From Thiopontia sp964551545 (GTDB lineage Bacteria; Pseudomonadota; Gammaproteobacteria; GCF-002020875): 16,579 bases of DNA. This document shows, in pieces, positions 1 to 8,208 of this stretch. Under the pieces are notes generated by a model. That model was not told where the DNA came from. It was given only the letters and a program-made list of their open reading frames with translations, and made no database searches. Position numbers and translations under genes: made by a program. The stretch is from NCBI GenBank assembly GCA_964551545.1, contig CAZKCT010000042.1, positions 1-16,579 on the forward strand, given 5' to 3'. Within the stretch, counting starts at the first letter, position 1. Every line of letters begins with the position of its first letter.

Positions 1-2
1 GT

Positions 3-116
3 TCTTCTAACATGGAAGCTGACATGGACGCTGCTGAGAATGCTCGCATGAACGGTACTACTGATCTGCGCACTGAGAACACTCCTGCTTACTACCCAGC
101 TCCAGTAGCTAAGTAA
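3..116 (+). CDS. C-terminal end of a probable sulfur-globule-type secreted protein (5' truncated)
   Basis: The window opens inside a reading frame of 37 codons that closes with TAA at 114-116 and is followed at once by an intrinsic terminator. The visible part is rich in Asn, Met, Ala and Asp and ends in a Tyr-Tyr-Pro-Ala-Pro tail. The same tail motif occurs in the next gene (278-583), so the two are probably related low-complexity envelope proteins in tandem. Sulfur globule proteins of purple sulfur bacteria are small secreted proteins with repetitive Gly/Tyr/Asn/Pro composition, and this tail would fit. The start and signal peptide lie outside the window, so the assignment rests on composition and neighbourhood only. 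Confidence 0.5.
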   Translation, partial: SSNMEADMDAAENARMNGTTDLRTENTPAYYPAPVAK

Positions 117-139
117 GACCAGAAGTTCTGTTCTACAGA

Positions 140-172
140 GAAGCCCTGCACGTTATGTGTGGGGCTTTTTTG
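140..172 (+). terminator. Rho-independent terminator
   Basis: An 11-bp stem (AAGCCCTGCAC pairing with GTGTGGGGCTT, with two G-U pairs) around a short loop is followed by a run of six T. It sits 24 bases after the stop of the truncated gene and separates it from the next gene, which has its own promoter. Confidence 0.9.
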
Positions 173-203
173 TTTGGCCGTACGATGATGTCAGAATAAA
201 TAT

Positions 204-232
204 TTGATTATTCAATAATGTTGTAGTATAAT
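204..232 (+). promoter_or_regulatory. Sigma-70 promoter for the globule-type protein gene
   Basis: TTGATT at 204-209 and a perfect TATAAT at 227-232 are separated by 17 bases. This is a strong housekeeping-type promoter. It gives a leader of about 40 bases before the ATG at 278, which suggests high, possibly constitutive expression, as expected for an abundant structural protein. Confidence 0.75.
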
Positions 233-277
233 GGTCTGCGTGTTTACGATTATTAGGTTCATTTCAGGAGATTGATG

Positions 278-583
278 ATGAAAAAGATTGCATTTTCCAT
301 GGCTGCTGCGGCAGTAATGATGGTCAGCAGCGTTGCAAACGCTGGATGGTTTGGTGGTAGTAACAACAGCTGGAACGATTATTATGATGATAATGATTGG
401 CCAGAGTGGACTCCAATGTATTGGATGGAAGAGATGATGGATGAGTGGGATAACGATGATGACGACCATCGCTATGGTGGTTATGGCTACGCGCCACGTT
501 ATGGTTATGCTCCAGCGCCATACTACCCTGCGCCAGCAGTTGCTCCACGTGCTCCAGCACCTGAGGCTCCAGCTGCACAGTAA
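278..583 (+). CDS. Secreted Gly/Tyr/Pro-rich protein, probable sulfur globule protein
   Basis: A 101-residue protein with a clear Sec signal peptide: Lys-Lys at 2-3, a hydrophobic Ala/Met/Val stretch, and probable cleavage after Ala-Asn-Ala near residue 22. The mature part of about 79 residues has no Cys. It starts with a Trp/Gly/Asn segment, continues with an acidic and tryptophan-rich middle including a run of Asp, then a Tyr-Gly-Tyr-Ala-Pro repeat zone, and ends in Pro-Ala. Sulfur globule proteins of Allochromatium-type bacteria are small, secreted and low-complexity with Gly/Tyr/Pro repeats, which this resembles. Three start codons lie in frame (TTG 272, ATG 275, ATG 278). ATG 278 is chosen because AGGAG at 266-270 is then 7 bases away. 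It has its own promoter and terminator, so it is monocistronic. The acidic, Trp-rich middle is unusual, so another envelope role cannot be excluded. Confidence 0.6.
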   Translation: MKKIAFSMAAAAVMMVSSVANAGWFGGSNNSWNDYYDDNDWPEWTPMYWMEEMMDEWDNDDDDHRYGGYGYAPRYGYAPAPYYPAPAVAPRAPAPEAPAAQ

Positions 584-607
584 GTAGTCAGTAGTATTTG
601 AGTGAAA

Positions 608-640
608 AAGAGCCGGCTAGGGAAACCTGGTCGGCTTTTT
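608..640 (+). terminator. Rho-independent terminator
   Basis: AGCCGGCTAGG at 611-621 pairs with CCTGGTCGGCT around a GAAA tetraloop and runs into TTTTT, with an A-run before the stem. It lies about 30 bases after the stop of the globule-type gene and isolates it from arsR. Confidence 0.92.
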
Positions 641-687
641 GTGTTTGGAGGATTGTTATAGGAAAGTTTTAGTATCAGCTGGGAGCA

Positions 688-709
688 ATATACGTATTTC
701 TACGTATAT
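688..709. promoter_or_regulatory. Palindromic operator upstream of arsR
   Basis: A perfect inverted repeat: arm ATATACGTA (688-696), four-base spacer TTTC, arm TACGTATAT (701-709). It lies 52 bases before the arsR start codon, in the AT-rich stretch where the promoter must be. ArsR-family dimers bind such interrupted palindromes and usually repress their own gene. A near copy (18 of 22 positions identical) occurs at 12949-12970. No T-run follows, so it is not a terminator. Confidence 0.75.
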
Positions 710-761
710 CTATTTTTAGTCCAAATCATAGAATATCCACTCTCAGAAAGGAGGAGATTTT

Positions 762-1100
762 ATGAAAACAGAGGACTTACCGAGTGGTGTAGAGGAGTTG
801 AATGATCTATCTGCCGCAATGCAGGCGATCAGCCACCCAACACGGTTGAAAATTCTTGGGGCGATTGGCTCTGGAGAAAAGATTGTGACCAATATTCTGG
901 AGGAGGTGGGAACCACCCAAAGCAATGTCTCTCAGCATGTTGAGGTGCTGCGTAAAGCGGGGATTGTTCAGTCGCGCCGGGTGCATAACCGAGTCTACTG
1001 CTCTGTGACTAGCTCAGATATTTTTAGTGTGATCTCACGAGTCAAAGAGTGTTTCTGTAGTGATCGTGAGAAGGGCATGCCCTATCGGCTGGTTGCCTGA
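762..1100 (+). CDS. ArsR/SmtB-family winged-helix transcriptional regulator
   Basis: A 112-residue cytoplasmic DNA-binding protein. The family hallmark His-Pro-Thr-Arg-Leu-Lys-Ile-Leu is at residues 25-32, the recognition helix Gln-Ser-Asn-Val-Ser-Gln-His at 53-59, and the wing Arg-Arg-Val-His-Asn-Arg-Val-Tyr at 72-79. The start is well supported by AAGGAGG at 748-754. The usual metal-binding Cys pair in helix alpha-3 is absent (residues 40-50 have no Cys). Instead there are C80 beside the wing and a CxC pair, C97 and C99, near the end of the last helix. This differs from both ArsR/SmtB metal sites and the two-Cys pattern of the sulfane-sulfur sensors SqrR/BigR, but redox or thiol sensing is plausible. 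It follows a globule-type gene and lies near fccAB, which supports a sulfur-related role (inference). It is probably autoregulated through the palindrome at 688-709. Confidence 0.93.
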   Translation: MKTEDLPSGVEELNDLSAAMQAISHPTRLKILGAIGSGEKIVTNILEEVGTTQSNVSQHVEVLRKAGIVQSRRVHNRVYCSVTSSDIFSVISRVKECFCSDREKGMPYRLVA

Positions 1101-1130
1101 GCAAAGAGAATTCCACGGGGGAAGAGAGTG

Positions 1131-1529
1131 ATGAAGAGGGGAGGAGTGAGTGTCGTAATTCTGCTGCTTTCGGCCATGGGGTCGAGTAGTCAGGCGGCAT
1201 TTGATAGCGAGGCGAGTCGACTGTTCTGGCAGGAGGCGTCGAAGGATCGAGCACACGCAAAGGCCGGTTTTGCGCTCTGGAGGGAGCGGGACGCTGGTCA
1301 GCGTGAGCAGTTCCAAAAGCGTATTCAGACTGAGCTAGAGCAGCAAAAAGAGCGTTCAGGTCGTTGGTGGGGTTCACGTAAGGCACTTTATGCGACTGAT
1401 AAGAAGCGCTTTCAGCAGAGAAAAGTAGATTGGGAACAGCAGACTCTGGCTGCGCGTAACGCCTTTCACCAAGAATTTGAGCAGCGCCTGAGACAGCGTG
1501 AGCAGAAAAGGAGATCCTTGCTGCGTTAA
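1131..1529 (+). CDS. Small secreted charged protein of unknown function
   Basis: A 132-residue protein not recognised as a known family. It has an N-terminal signal peptide (Lys-Arg, then a hydrophobic core, probable cleavage after Ser-Gln-Ala-Ala near residue 23). The rest is very rich in Arg, Gln, Glu and Lys with a few Trp, likely a long alpha-helix or coiled coil in the periplasm. There is no Cys. GTG at 1128 precedes ATG at 1131; ATG is preferred because the purine-rich GGGGGAAGAG at 1117-1126 fits it better. It lies 30 bases after arsR on the same strand and before a shared terminator, so it is probably cotranscribed with arsR. Its helical, charged character resembles periplasmic chaperone-like or Spy/CpxP-like proteins, but no diagnostic motif was seen. 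Confidence 0.7.
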   Translation: MKRGGVSVVILLLSAMGSSSQAAFDSEASRLFWQEASKDRAHAKAGFALWRERDAGQREQFQKRIQTELEQQKERSGRWWGSRKALYATDKKRFQQRKVDWEQQTLAARNAFHQEFEQRLRQREQKRRSLLR

Positions 1530-1560
1530 TGGTTCAAAATAAATTTGTTAAAGAGATAAA

Positions 1561-1594
1561 AAAAACCCCGGAAGCTTACGCTTCCGGGGTTTTT
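1561..1594. terminator. Bidirectional Rho-independent terminator
   Basis: A perfect 15-bp stem (A5-CCCCGGAAGC pairing with GCTTCCGGGG-T5) around a TTAC loop. The A-run on one side and the T-run on the other make it work in both directions. It ends the arsR-containing transcript on the plus strand and the fccA-fccB transcript on the minus strand. Confidence 0.96.
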
Positions 1595-1612
1595 CGTTGG
1601 AGTGTGCTCCGA

Positions 1613-2923
1613 CTAGTCGGCAAATGTATTGGAGGTGATATTCTCATACCAGCTCAATGCATAGTCGACCTCGCGTGCACGATTGGCCGCGTTACGCTTG
1701 TCACCGCTTGGGGTCAGGCCACCAGACATCTTCTGGATCTTGGAGCCATCCTCACGCAGCTTGTAGATCGCCGCAACCGAGATACCATCTTTCGGCTCGA
1801 AGGAGATCACACTGTAGCAGGTGTTGACGTAGGCAGGTGAGCCTGGCGCATGGCCATTCAACAGCGCCACGATGCCTGCGGCACAGACCTTCGCCTCGGA
1901 AGAGGCCGCGTAGCCTGACTTCGGCATGCCCTTCGCCTGGCTTGCGTCACCAATCACGTGGATGTTCTTGCGAATGGTGGACTCAAAGGTGTGCAGGTTG
2001 ACAGGACACCAGCCAGAATCATCAGTCAATCCAGCAGTGAAGGCGATTGCGCCAGCCTTCTGGTCTGGGATGATATTGATGACGTCGCCCTCGAAATCCT
2101 CAACTGCGGCAGACACAGTCATATCTTTCGCGCTGACCTCTTCGATTGCGCCACCATCTGCACCCTTGACCCAAGTGATCAGAGAGTTGTCAGTGCCGTA
2201 ACCGTAGTGAGTCTTCCAGCCCTCGTTGAAGAGGCCAAATTTGGAGAACTTATCCTTTGGATCAAGCACGATGACTTTCGATTTTGGCTTGTTCTTCTTG
2301 AGGTAACCGGCGATCAAGCTGGTGCGCTCATAAGGTCCAGGAGGACAACGGAAAGGATTGCGTGGCGCGCCAATGATCACGGTGCCGCCATCCTTCATCG
2401 ATTTCAGCTGGTTGTGGAGCAGCTGAGTCTGCTTGCCCGCTTTCCAGGCATGCGTGATGGAGGTGTTGGCGACCTCTTCATTGTGCCCTTCAGCAAACTT
2501 GAAGTCGACGCCAGGAGAGACCACGCAACGATCGAAGCCGTAGCTCTTGCCGCCACGAGTCTTGACCGCGTTGTCGTCGATGGCGATGACCGTGTCATGA
2601 ACGATATTGATGCCTTCCCCTGCAAGACCGGCGTAGCCGTGGGCCAGGTAGTCCAGCTTACGCTCGCCAGCAATCACGAAGTTACTCATGAAGCAGGAGT
2701 GATAGGTTGGATTGGCCTCGATCAGGGTGACATCAATCGCAGGATCTGCTTTCTTGATGTAACGTGCTGCTGTTGCACCACCCATACCGCCGCCAACCAC
2801 GACAACGCGTGCCTTGGCTGCAGAAGCAGATGGCGTGTAGATGCTGAAACCAGCAGCTGCAGCACCCACTGTGCCACCAGAAACCTTGAGGAAATCTCTA
2901 CGGTTGAATTGTTTTTTACTCAT
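1613..2923 (-). CDS. fccB: Flavocytochrome c sulfide dehydrogenase, flavoprotein subunit
   Basis: FccB is the FAD subunit that oxidises sulfide in the periplasm and passes electrons to the dihaem subunit FccA. The 436 residues match the family length. A Tat signal (Asn-Arg-Arg-Asp-Phe-Leu-Lys at 7-13) with an Ala-rich region precedes the Rossmann motif Gly-Gly-Gly-Met-Gly-Gly at 44-49. C77, in Tyr-His-Ser-Cys-Phe-Met-Ser-Asn, is at the place of the Cys that carries covalent FAD in Allochromatium FccB. C193 (Arg-Cys-Pro-Pro-Gly-Pro-Tyr-Glu-Arg) and C369 (Asn-Thr-Cys-Tyr-Ser) correspond to the catalytic disulfide. All key cysteines are therefore present, so the enzyme should be active. ATG at 2923 has a strong TAAGGAGGAA ribosome site that overlaps the fccA stop codon, with 14 bases between the genes, so the two are cotranscribed. 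SoxF is a close relative, but the FccA neighbour favours FccB. Confidence 0.96.
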   Translation of the reverse strand: MSKKQFNRRDFLKVSGGTVGAAAAGFSIYTPSASAAKARVVVVGGGMGGATAARYIKKADPAIDVTLIEANPTYHSCFMSNFVIAGERKLDYLAHGYAGLAGEGINIVHDTVIAIDDNAVKTRGGKSYGFDRCVVSPGVDFKFAEGHNEEVANTSITHAWKAGKQTQLLHNQLKSMKDGGTVIIGAPRNPFRCPPGPYERTSLIAGYLKKNKPKSKVIVLDPKDKFSKFGLFNEGWKTHYGYGTDNSLITWVKGADGGAIEEVSAKDMTVSAAVEDFEGDVINIIPDQKAGAIAFTAGLTDDSGWCPVNLHTFESTIRKNIHVIGDASQAKGMPKSGYAASSEAKVCAAGIVALLNGHAPGSPAYVNTCYSVISFEPKDGISVAAIYKLREDGSKIQKMSGGLTPSGDKRNAANRAREVDYALSWYENITSNTFAD

Positions 2924-2937
2924 TAGATTATTCCTCC

Positions 2938-3591
2938 TTAATTCTGGCTGCCGTAGTAACTAACGATGGCATCCAGTCCGGCCTGCCCCTCTGCAGCCAA
3001 CAGCTGATCCATTTTCTTCTTCATTTTGCGGCTGATGGCGCGGTCACCACTGGCAAAGTCGGTGAGAGTGTAGTGGAGATATCGTGTCCACTGGCCAGCA
3101 AGAATGCCGGAGTCATCAGAGGCGTCAGAGCCGCCGTCGTGGTGACATTTCTCACAGTACTTATTATGTAGCTTCTCGCCCATGGCAACAGTCGCTTTGT
3201 CAGCACTCTGGCTGGCACCGCGATAGTCTTGTTCTGCATAGAATGCAGACATGGCCTCGATCTCTTCGTCCGTATAGCCCATGGCAACACGGCCCATGAT
3301 GGTGGACTTGGTGTCTCCATCACGGAACTCTTCCATTGCTTCAGACAGGTAGTCCTCAGACATCCCGGCAATTGATGGGGTGGCAGGGCCGTCGCTGTTG
3401 CCGTCTGTGCCGTGACAGCCTTCACAGGTGCTGGCCAGCATTGCGCCAGAGGCACCAGAGATCACTTTGGGTGGTGCTGGCTTGGCGGCAGCTGGTTTAG
3501 CAGCGGCTTTCGTTTCAGCGGGTTGTTGGGCAGCACAGCCAGCGACGATCGCAGCGGCAAGTGCCGAGATTGCAAACGTTTTCAGTTGCAT
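2938..3591 (-). CDS. fccA: Flavocytochrome c sulfide dehydrogenase, dihaem cytochrome c subunit (predicted lipoprotein)
   Basis: FccA takes electrons from FccB during sulfide oxidation. The 217 residues contain two c-type haem sites, Cys-Glu-Gly-Cys-His at 56-60 and Cys-Glu-Lys-Cys-His at 146-150. Likely axial methionines are M99 in Ser-Thr-Ile-Met-Gly-Arg and a Met in the Lys/Met-rich segment near 190-194. The Ile-Leu-Ala-Gly-Gln-Trp-Thr segment (163-169) is typical of Allochromatium-type FccA. The N-terminus is unusual: the signal peptide ends in a lipobox (Val-Ala-Gly-Cys, C19), followed by an Ala/Lys/Pro-rich linker of about 30 residues before the first haem domain. This predicts a membrane-anchored cytochrome. 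The residue after the Cys is Ala, which would favour the outer membrane. ATG 3591 is chosen over an upstream codon at 3612 because AAGGAGGAA lies just before it and the signal peptide then begins properly. Confidence 0.96.
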   Translation of the reverse strand: MQLKTFAISALAAAIVAGCAAQQPAETKAAAKPAAAKPAPPKVISGASGAMLASTCEGCHGTDGNSDGPATPSIAGMSEDYLSEAMEEFRDGDTKSTIMGRVAMGYTDEEIEAMSAFYAEQDYRGASQSADKATVAMGEKLHNKYCEKCHHDGGSDASDDSGILAGQWTRYLHYTLTDFASGDRAISRKMKKKMDQLLAAEGQAGLDAIVSYYGSQN

Positions 3592-3687
3592 CAAACTTCC
3601 TCCTTGTAACAATGAAATGATCTCCTTGATGAGGCTGGTTGAAGCCAGATTCCACCTGGGGACCTAATTATTTTTTCGCACTAAACT

Positions 3688-3693
3688 TTTATA
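3688..3693 (-). promoter_or_regulatory. Possible -10 element for fccAB
   Basis: On the minus strand, TATAAA at these positions lies about 97 bases before the fccA start. No good -35 box is seen at the right spacing, so an activator may be needed or the true promoter may lie elsewhere. The leader between it and fccA contains only short 4-bp stems. Confidence 0.3.
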
Positions 3694-3802
3694 TAGAAGT
3701 CTTGGCGAATCGGCATTTTCTAATAAAACAGGTGTCGGTTGCAACTATTTGTTTTTACTATAAGTATATTAGGATGCGTTAATATTCTTACAAGTGGGTG
3801 GA

Positions 3803-3843
3803 ATAAAAAACCCGCCAGCAAGGAGGAGGGTTTGCTGACGGGT
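3803..3843 (-). terminator. Minus-strand Rho-independent terminator with no assigned gene
   Basis: Read on the minus strand, ACCCGTCAGCAA pairs with TTGCTGGCGGGT (one mismatch) around a 10-base loop that contains CCTCC, and the stem runs into TTTTTT. It faces fccA from upstream, so it would stop transcripts entering the fcc promoter region from 3844-4030. No recognised gene lies there on the minus strand, so it may end a small RNA or the short frame at 3855-3917. Confidence 0.8.
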
Positions 3844-3854
3844 CTGGTTTCGGC

Positions 3855-3917
3855 CTAATTCAACTCGAAACTTACCTTGAATGATGGGTGGCGTGCCTCA
3901 ATTATTCCATTTTTCAT
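3855..3917 (-). CDS. Possible 20-residue peptide frame or part of a small RNA
   Basis: A short frame, Met-Lys-Asn-Gly-Ile-Ile-Glu-Ala-Arg-His and ten more residues, ends 11 bases before the minus-strand terminator stem begins at 3843. AGGAG (3918-3922) touches the ATG directly, which is too close for normal initiation. An overlapping out-of-frame ATG seven bases further on reads only two codons before TAA. No family is recognised. The region may instead produce a non-coding RNA of roughly 100-150 bases. The call rests mainly on the orphan terminator. Confidence 0.2.
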   Translation of the reverse strand: MKNGIIEARHPSFKVSFELN

Positions 3918-3973
3918 CTCCTATCGTGCGGCATCAGTAGAATTTCAACGGCCGCTTAGGGTAGTCTTCGAGG

Positions 3974-3990
3974 TTTAGGGGGTTCCTAAA
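3974..3990. promoter_or_regulatory. Inverted repeat upstream of the SPOR lipoprotein gene
   Basis: TTTAGG-GGGTT-CCTAAA is a perfect 6-bp palindrome with a 5-base spacer, 43 bases before the GTG start at 4033. It could be a regulator site or a leader hairpin, and it lies between that gene and the possible minus-strand small transcript. In the whole 440-base stretch 3592-4032, only this palindrome, the minus-strand terminator, the short frame and the weak fcc -10 were found. Confidence 0.3.
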
Positions 3991-4032
3991 TTTCTGATCG
4001 CTGTGCGCGGTCTATGGCCTGGAGGAAGAGTC

Positions 4033-5118
4033 GTGCTGAAGAGAGAGAAACAATCTGTCCGGTGGGGACTGGTAGTAGGGGCTCTATTGGTTCTGACAGG
4101 GTGTCAGAATGCGGCACTGAATGAGATCACGAAACGGGCAACCTCTGTCGCCAAGTCGGTGACAGGAGAGAATGCGCCCGCGCCCAAACAGCAACGAGAG
4201 ACCGTTACGGTAGAGGAGCGGGTGGTTCTGCCGAAAAAACAGGCTGCCCGTCAGCCGCAGGTGGTTGAGAAGGGGGTGAAGATTGAGCACTCTTCGGTTC
4301 AGCGATCCTCAAAAACCTCGCCAGTGCGCACACAGAAGCCATCGAAATCCAGTGCCAGCCAAAAGGCAGCAGAGCGTGCTGCAGCCGCCAAGGCGGAACA
4401 AGAGAAGAAAAAAAGGCTGGCTCAGCAGCGCCGTAAAGCCCTCAATGGCCTGTTGAACCAGGCAGAGAAACGGGTTGAAGATGGGGATCTTTCTGCTGCT
4501 GAAAAGTTATTGCAGCAGTATCTCAAGAAGGCGGGAAAAGGCGCGAAAAAGCAGAAGCGTTATCAGGCGATTCGTCAGAAACTGGACTCGATGAGCGAGA
4601 TCCTGGCCGATCTGGAGCGGGCGCGGGATGCGGAACGCCAGCTGCAAAAACTGCTGGTAGAGGGAGAGGCGTTGGCAGAGAACGGAATGGCAGGGGAAGC
4701 GCGTAAACGTTATCAAGCCGCGCTCTCACTTGATCCTGAAAATCAGCAGGCGCAGGCTGCGCTCAAGTTACTGGCAGCCCCCGTGAAAAAACCGGCACCG
4801 AAGTCGGTTGTTGCACCCAAGAGAGCGGCCAAGAAAAAGAGCTCACTATTAGGGAAGAAAGCTGAGGGGTGGGTGGTTCAGGTAGCAACCTATACTGAAG
4901 ATAATAAGAAGCAGGCCTATGGGATGTTGGGAGCCATCAAGAAGGCGGGCTTCAAGAGTGTCTATATCCGCAAGCAGGAGTTGGCAGGGCGGGTGCTTTA
5001 CCGGCTGCGGCTTGGTGCGTATGGCGATAAAGCGGAGGCCGAGTCTCTGCGTGATCAGCTAAACCAGAAAATGGGTACGCAGGGGTTCAATAGTCGAGTG
5101 ACTCGACAGAAACCTTAA
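4033..5118 (+). CDS. SPOR-domain lipoprotein with TPR-like middle region
   Basis: A 361-residue envelope lipoprotein. The signal peptide ends in a lipobox, Leu-Thr-Gly-Cys (C24). A long low-complexity linker rich in Lys, Arg, Ala, Ser and Gln follows (about 30-130). A helical region (about 134-255) has TPR-like character, including a stretch resembling a full repeat around Ala-Arg-Lys-Arg-Tyr-Gln-Ala-Ala-Leu-Ser-Leu-Asp-Pro. The last 80 residues form a SPOR domain (Trp-Val-Val-Gln-Val-Ala-Thr-Tyr start, Tyr-Arg-Leu-Arg-Leu-Gly-Ala-Tyr middle), which binds denuded glycan strands of septal peptidoglycan. GTG at 4033 is preferred over an upstream GTG at 4003 because GGAGG at 4021-4025 is 7 bases away and the Lys/Arg start suits a lipoprotein signal. 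The role is probably in cell division or wall remodelling. It converges on the next gene with overlapping stop codons. Confidence 0.85.
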   Translation: MLKREKQSVRWGLVVGALLVLTGCQNAALNEITKRATSVAKSVTGENAPAPKQQRETVTVEERVVLPKKQAARQPQVVEKGVKIEHSSVQRSSKTSPVRTQKPSKSSASQKAAERAAAAKAEQEKKKRLAQQRRKALNGLLNQAEKRVEDGDLSAAEKLLQQYLKKAGKGAKKQKRYQAIRQKLDSMSEILADLERARDAERQLQKLLVEGEALAENGMAGEARKRYQAALSLDPENQQAQAALKLLAAPVKKPAPKSVVAPKRAAKKKSSLLGKKAEGWVVQVATYTEDNKKQAYGMLGAIKKAGFKSVYIRKQELAGRVLYRLRLGAYGDKAEAESLRDQLNQKMGTQGFNSRVTRQKP

Positions 5119-5810
5119 GAGGTGGCTCCTTCCGCAGTGTCAATCTCGGACTGAAGTAGTGCGTGTACCTCTTTCGCATTTTGGGGAAGAGGGAGTTCAA
5201 TAGTGGTGGCCTGTTCAAGCAGGGTGCCCATCTGCTGATTGAGCGCACTTTGCTGTTCTGGATCCAGTAACGGAAAGAGGGCGCGAACTTGGTCCGGTGC
5301 CTCAGAGAGCAGTGTCGCAGGCAGTTCGTCGGCAGAGATGGGGCTGTTTTCCCGCATCATCGCCGCAATGACGCGGTTCTTGAGTAGCTCCTGCTGGAGC
5401 TTGCGTTCACCCCGCTGCTGCTCGACCTGCTGCAGGAAGTCACTCTCCTCTCCAGCGCTTTTGATCAGAGTATTCTCAAACAGGTTGAGCAGCCGTGCCA
5501 GAGCCTGCCGCTCCTTCGGCAGGTCGATACAGAGGGTCATGCCATCGCTATAACAGCGACTCAGCTCTGGAATCAGGTTGAGCAGCAACTCGGCCTCAGC
5601 TTTTTCGGGCAATTCCGAGACCTTTTTGACGGCCCCCTCAAACTGCTTGTGAAAGGCTTGCTGCTCCTCTTTGTCTCTCTCTCTCGCCTCCACCACCTGA
5701 TGATGGACGACATTGCGTTCCTGTTCGGAAAACAGGGGATTGTTGTACTTGCGGATCAGTTGCTGTTCCCAGCATCCGGGATTACTACTGAAATTGGGAG
5801 AGAGGCTCAT
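5115..5810 (-). CDS. Conserved-looking hypothetical protein, helical and glutamate/glutamine-rich
   Basis: A 231-residue protein with no signal peptide or membrane segment. It is rich in Glu, Gln and Leu, with likely coiled-coil segments (about 40-75 and 125-145). It has only three Cys (C13, C86, C93) in no clear motif. Near the N-terminus it reads Gly-Cys-Trp-Glu-Gln-Gln-Leu-Ile-Arg-Lys-Tyr-Asn-Asn-Pro-Leu. No family is recognised. The start at 5810 has only a weak GAAAG ribosome site, so the exact start is uncertain. Its TAA and the TAA of the opposite gene share a TTAA palindrome at 5115-5118, so the genes end tail to tail with no room for a terminator. Confidence 0.7.
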   Translation of the reverse strand: MSLSPNFSSNPGCWEQQLIRKYNNPLFSEQERNVVHHQVVEARERDKEEQQAFHKQFEGAVKKVSELPEKAEAELLLNLIPELSRCYSDGMTLCIDLPKERQALARLLNLFENTLIKSAGEESDFLQQVEQQRGERKLQQELLKNRVIAAMMRENSPISADELPATLLSEAPDQVRALFPLLDPEQQSALNQQMGTLLEQATTIELPLPQNAKEVHALLQSEIDTAEGATS

Positions 5811-5987
5811 CTTTCATAGTATACCTAAATCCTGCAAGTGCTCGCTCCCTAATCTGCACAACCTCTTGATCCATATAGCGATATTTGTTCCCTTGAGGGT
5901 GTCAATCAGCACGCTATGCGGTCACAAATTCGCTCTACGAATCAATATGTTGCACATCTCTGGCGCGATCGATTGAAGAATTTAGGG

Positions 5988-5993
5988 TATAAT
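5988..5993 (+). promoter_or_regulatory. -10 element of the typA promoter
   Basis: A perfect TATAAT lies 46 bases before the typA ATG. No convincing -35 box is found 16-18 bases upstream, where the sequence is GC-rich. A leader of about 40 bases is predicted. Confidence 0.55.
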
Positions 5994-6039
5994 TGAACGT
6001 TTATCCCAATTGAAATCCATTTAACGCGGAACCTCCTCC

Positions 6040-7860
<1,821 letters not shown>

Positions 7861-7943
7861 GTCGTCGTGATTAAAGGGCGAGCAATCCTGACTCTCCTCT
7901 GGATGAGGGGGTGATGTCAGGTAATTCGGCTCCCCCTGAAGAT

Positions 7944-8174
7944 TTAAGAGAGCACAGCGTAAAGAGTCTGCACTTTCTCTGCGCACTCAACCCCTAGGTT
8001 CGTCAGGTATCCCCCATCTTTTTGACTGATTAACCCCTTGTTGTGGAGTCGTTCGGCGGCTTCAATAATTTCTGGGTCCGCACTGCTATGGATCTTGACC
8101 CCACCCTGTGTGCTGTTGAGATCAAACTGCATCAGTACATTGAGTTCATTCAGTCGCTCTTCGGTATAGGTCAC
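7944..8174 (-). CDS. TIGR02647-family small protein
   Basis: A 76-residue cytoplasmic protein. The sequence Leu-Asn-Glu-Leu-Asn/Val-Leu-Met-Gln-Phe-Asp-Leu-Asn-Ser-Thr-Gln-Gly-Gly-Val-Lys-Ile-His and the later Gly-Leu-Ile-Ser-Gln-Lys-Asp-Gly-Gly-Tyr-Leu-Thr-Asn-Leu-Gly match the gammaproteobacterial TIGR02647 family, a small winged-helix-like protein of unknown role. The frame stays open upstream to 8309. GTG at 8174 is chosen because GGAGAG lies about 6 bases upstream and because the resulting length matches the family (about 77). It converges with typA across 83 bases that show no convincing terminator. Confidence 0.9.
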   Translation of the reverse strand: MTYTEERLNELNVLMQFDLNSTQGGVKIHSSADPEIIEAAERLHNKGLISQKDGGYLTNLGVECAEKVQTLYAVLS

Positions 8175-8208
8175 GTTGCTCTCTCCATAGTCCTTTAGAT
8201 GGCTTGTC

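Noticed and set aside
1529..1840. Plus-strand open frame following the secreted charged protein
   Set aside because: It runs through the bidirectional terminator and into antisense fccB, and it has no ribosome site.
1958..2926. Long plus-strand open frame of 322 codons opposite fccB
   Set aside because: It is the antisense shadow of fccB, which has complete catalytic motifs, a Tat signal and a strong ribosome site. The shadow has none of these.
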